Shown piece by piece: positions 62,635 to 64,000 of a stretch of 64,000 nucleotides of DNA (positions are counted from its first letter, which is position 1; every line of letters starts with the position of its first letter). The DNA is from Oscillospiraceae bacterium (GTDB taxonomy: Bacteria; Bacillota; Clostridia; Oscillospirales; Ruminococcaceae). Under the pieces are notes generated by a model. The model saw only the letters and a program-made list of their open reading frames with translations, had not been told where the DNA came from and made no database searches. The translations under genes were made by a program, and so were the position numbers. The stretch covers positions 21,240-85,239 of the forward strand of contig JAITEB010000041.1 in assembly GCA_031282245.1 (NCBI GenBank), in the 5' to 3' direction.

Positions 62635-64000
62635 TTATTTTATTGCATTCCACAATTCGTTGTCGCTTTTAGGACATTCGGTTGCGCTCAGCATATAAAT
62701 AACGCTCTCGCCCTTTGAATAAAGCAGCTTCTTTTCCCATTCTAAAAAAGCGGGAGAATCGCCTAAAACACGCAGATAGCGCATCCAGCTTTCGGCAACA
62801 TACACAGTAAGCCTGACGTCGGTAAGACAATCGTTGTCAAAAAAACCTTCCCATTGACCAATTGATTCGTTTTCAAGCGCTTTTACGGCGTTTTTGTAAT
62901 ACTCTACAGCCTTGCCGCATTCTATAAAGGCGTTAATTATATCGCCCTTTAAAAACTTTATAAAGCTGTTGCTTATAGCAAGCGCGCCTGCTGCGCTGAA
63001 GTAATATAGCGAAACTTGCGGCGCTTTATTACTTGTGTAAAAATCTTTCCAAGCAGGGGCGTATTTTTTTGCAATGCGTTGATAATCAGTTATCTGGTCA
63101 GGAAAACCTTTATCGGAAAACCAACGTAAACTTTCAAGCGCTTCGGCCGTTTTGCCTTTTATCAAAGCGCATGCCAACTCGCGGACAGGATGATGCCAGA
63201 ATTGTTCACCTGCCCGGTCGTCTGAATTCGGACCGTATTCGGCCGTATGCTCTGACCATTGCGTCTGCCACGGCTGTGCTTTCGGCAAAGCGCTGTTGTT
63301 CCACAATGCGGCTATATACTCAAGTGTATATAAATGCGGCAGAACGCTTCCGCAATTAATTATCCAATATTCGCTCGCCCCGAGATTGTACGCGTGATTA
63401 AGTTCAGATGCCATGAATTCTGGACTGTTCGGCGACATAGACAAATGGTTTGATGCTTGCAGGTCATGAAACGAGCAATGATAATAAACACCGCTTTTTG
63501 AATTATCGTCGGGCAGCGAAACAATACGCGGGTTGTCGTTCATCTGCCGGCGTGACACCATTTTGCCATATCCGTTATCGCCCCAGACCTTTATAACGCC
63601 GTCGGGAATTTTCAAAAATCCGTCTTTGTAAAGTTTTACAGCTTCGCCGTAGAGGTTTGTGCAAAACACTGCGTCTGGTATGTGTTTTCTTATAATTTCA
63701 ATTTGTTTTCGGTAGATTTCGCTCATCAGTTCCCCGCAAGAGCGTTCGCCGGTTTGTTCGCCGCTGTCTTCCCAAAAGGCGCGGTCGCCCTGACCGCGGA
63801 AAGCCAAAGTGAATATAGTTTTCTTGTCTTTTTGTTTTATTGCGGCATCTTCCCAAAGTTTTTCAAAAAGCCTTGGGTTTTCCGTGTACGAGGGTTTATG
63901 CCCGGGATAGACCCTTGCAAACATTTCGGCTCCAAGAGGACGAGCGTGGTTGTGAGTAACATACAGTCCCATTTTTTGTGCCATACACTCTCCGAAATCA
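62635..64000 (-). CDS. Glycoside hydrolase family 115 alpha-glucuronidase (partial)
   Basis: At least 449 aa, and the frame stays open to the right edge of the window, so the N-terminal part (about 300-400 residues) is outside. The visible core matches GH115: YVTHNHARPLGAEMFARVYPG, FTLAFRGQGDRAFWED, KVWGDNGYGKMVSRRQ, YYHCSFHDLQASNHLSMSPN and ASEYWIINCGSVLPH. GH115 enzymes remove methylglucuronic acid from xylan. No extracellular signal can be judged because the start is missing. It is upstream of uxuA on the same strand. Confidence 0.9.
   Translation of the reverse strand, partial: DFGECMAQKMGLYVTHNHARPLGAEMFARVYPGHKPSYTENPRLFEKLWEDAAIKQKDKKTIFTLAFRGQGDRAFWEDSGEQTGERSCGELMSEIYRKQIEIIRKHIPDAVFCTNLYGEAVKLYKDGFLKIPDGVIKVWGDNGYGKMVSRRQMNDNPRIVSLPDDNSKSGVYYHCSFHDLQASNHLSMSPNSPEFMASELNHAYNLGASEYWIINCGSVLPHLYTLEYIAALWNNSALPKAQPWQTQWSEHTAEYGPNSDDRAGEQFWHHPVRELACALIKGKTAEALESLRWFSDKGFPDQITDYQRIAKKYAPAWKDFYTSNKAPQVSLYYFSAAGALAISNSFIKFLKGDIINAFIECGKAVEYYKNAVKALENESIGQWEGFFDNDCLTDVRLTVYVAESWMRYLRVLGDSPAFLEWEKKLLYSKGESVIYMLSATECPKSDNELWNAIK

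Overview
The window looks like a chromosomal segment of a spore-forming Firmicute of the Clostridia (Oscillospirales/Ruminococcaceae-like). The evidence is spoVS next to ymdB, a SpoIIQ-like LytM protein, a darA-holB-ricT cluster, DivIVA-like and FemAB proteins, short HisG with HisZ, a lysine riboswitch in front of asd-dapA, and strong AGGAGG-type ribosome binding sites. No rRNA is present and only one tRNA (Gln, TTG).

Positions 1-44,340 are core chromosome. They run in order: uvrC; rsmD-coaD-coiled-coil gene; a minus-strand group of two GNATs, a DNA glycosylase, a transglutaminase lipoprotein and folC; AIM24; ymdB-spoVS; lysine riboswitch-asd-dapA; lexA; femAB; an Orn/Lys/Arg decarboxylase followed by darA, holB and ricT; rpiB; a HAD phosphatase; an NCS2 purine permease; a signal-peptidase-like protein; rpsO-pnp; secG; the partial histidine operon hisZGDCBH; divIVA; gltX; ruvCA; metE; a Ca-type P-ATPase; a SpoIIQ-like protein. 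Several normal partners are absent from their usual places: tmk, ruvB, hisA/F/I/E and rny. They may lie elsewhere in the genome.

Positions 44,640-61,450 are accessory. They begin with tRNA-Gln and decayed ParM-like and serine-recombinase fragments. Then comes a minus-strand defence-type operon of about 12 kb: an Xre regulator, a broken SNF2 helicase, a type III-like Mod methyltransferase, a Res helicase-nuclease, TcmP, its radical-SAM three-Cys partner, a GIY-YIG protein, a 61-aa protein, an MmcQ/YjbR protein, a P-loop kinase and a VanZ protein. A divergent Xre gene leads into prophage or integrative-element debris with frameshifts, internal deletions and an inversion. After the island come uxuA and a partial GH115 alpha-glucuronidase, which together suggest glucuronoxylan side-chain use.

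The most unusual signals are these. (1) The LexA homologue has lost the cleavage-site Ala-Gly and both positions of the Ser/Lys dyad. (2) A type I signal-peptidase-like membrane protein has lost its catalytic Ser and His. (3) A perfect 118-bp inverted repeat lies between metE and the P-ATPase, with three direct repeats in each arm and an inner palindrome; a diverged copy of its core lies in the his operon leader. (4) The defence operon couples type III-like modification and restriction genes to TcmP/radical-SAM and nucleotide-handling genes. All calls come from reading the sequence; no database search was run.
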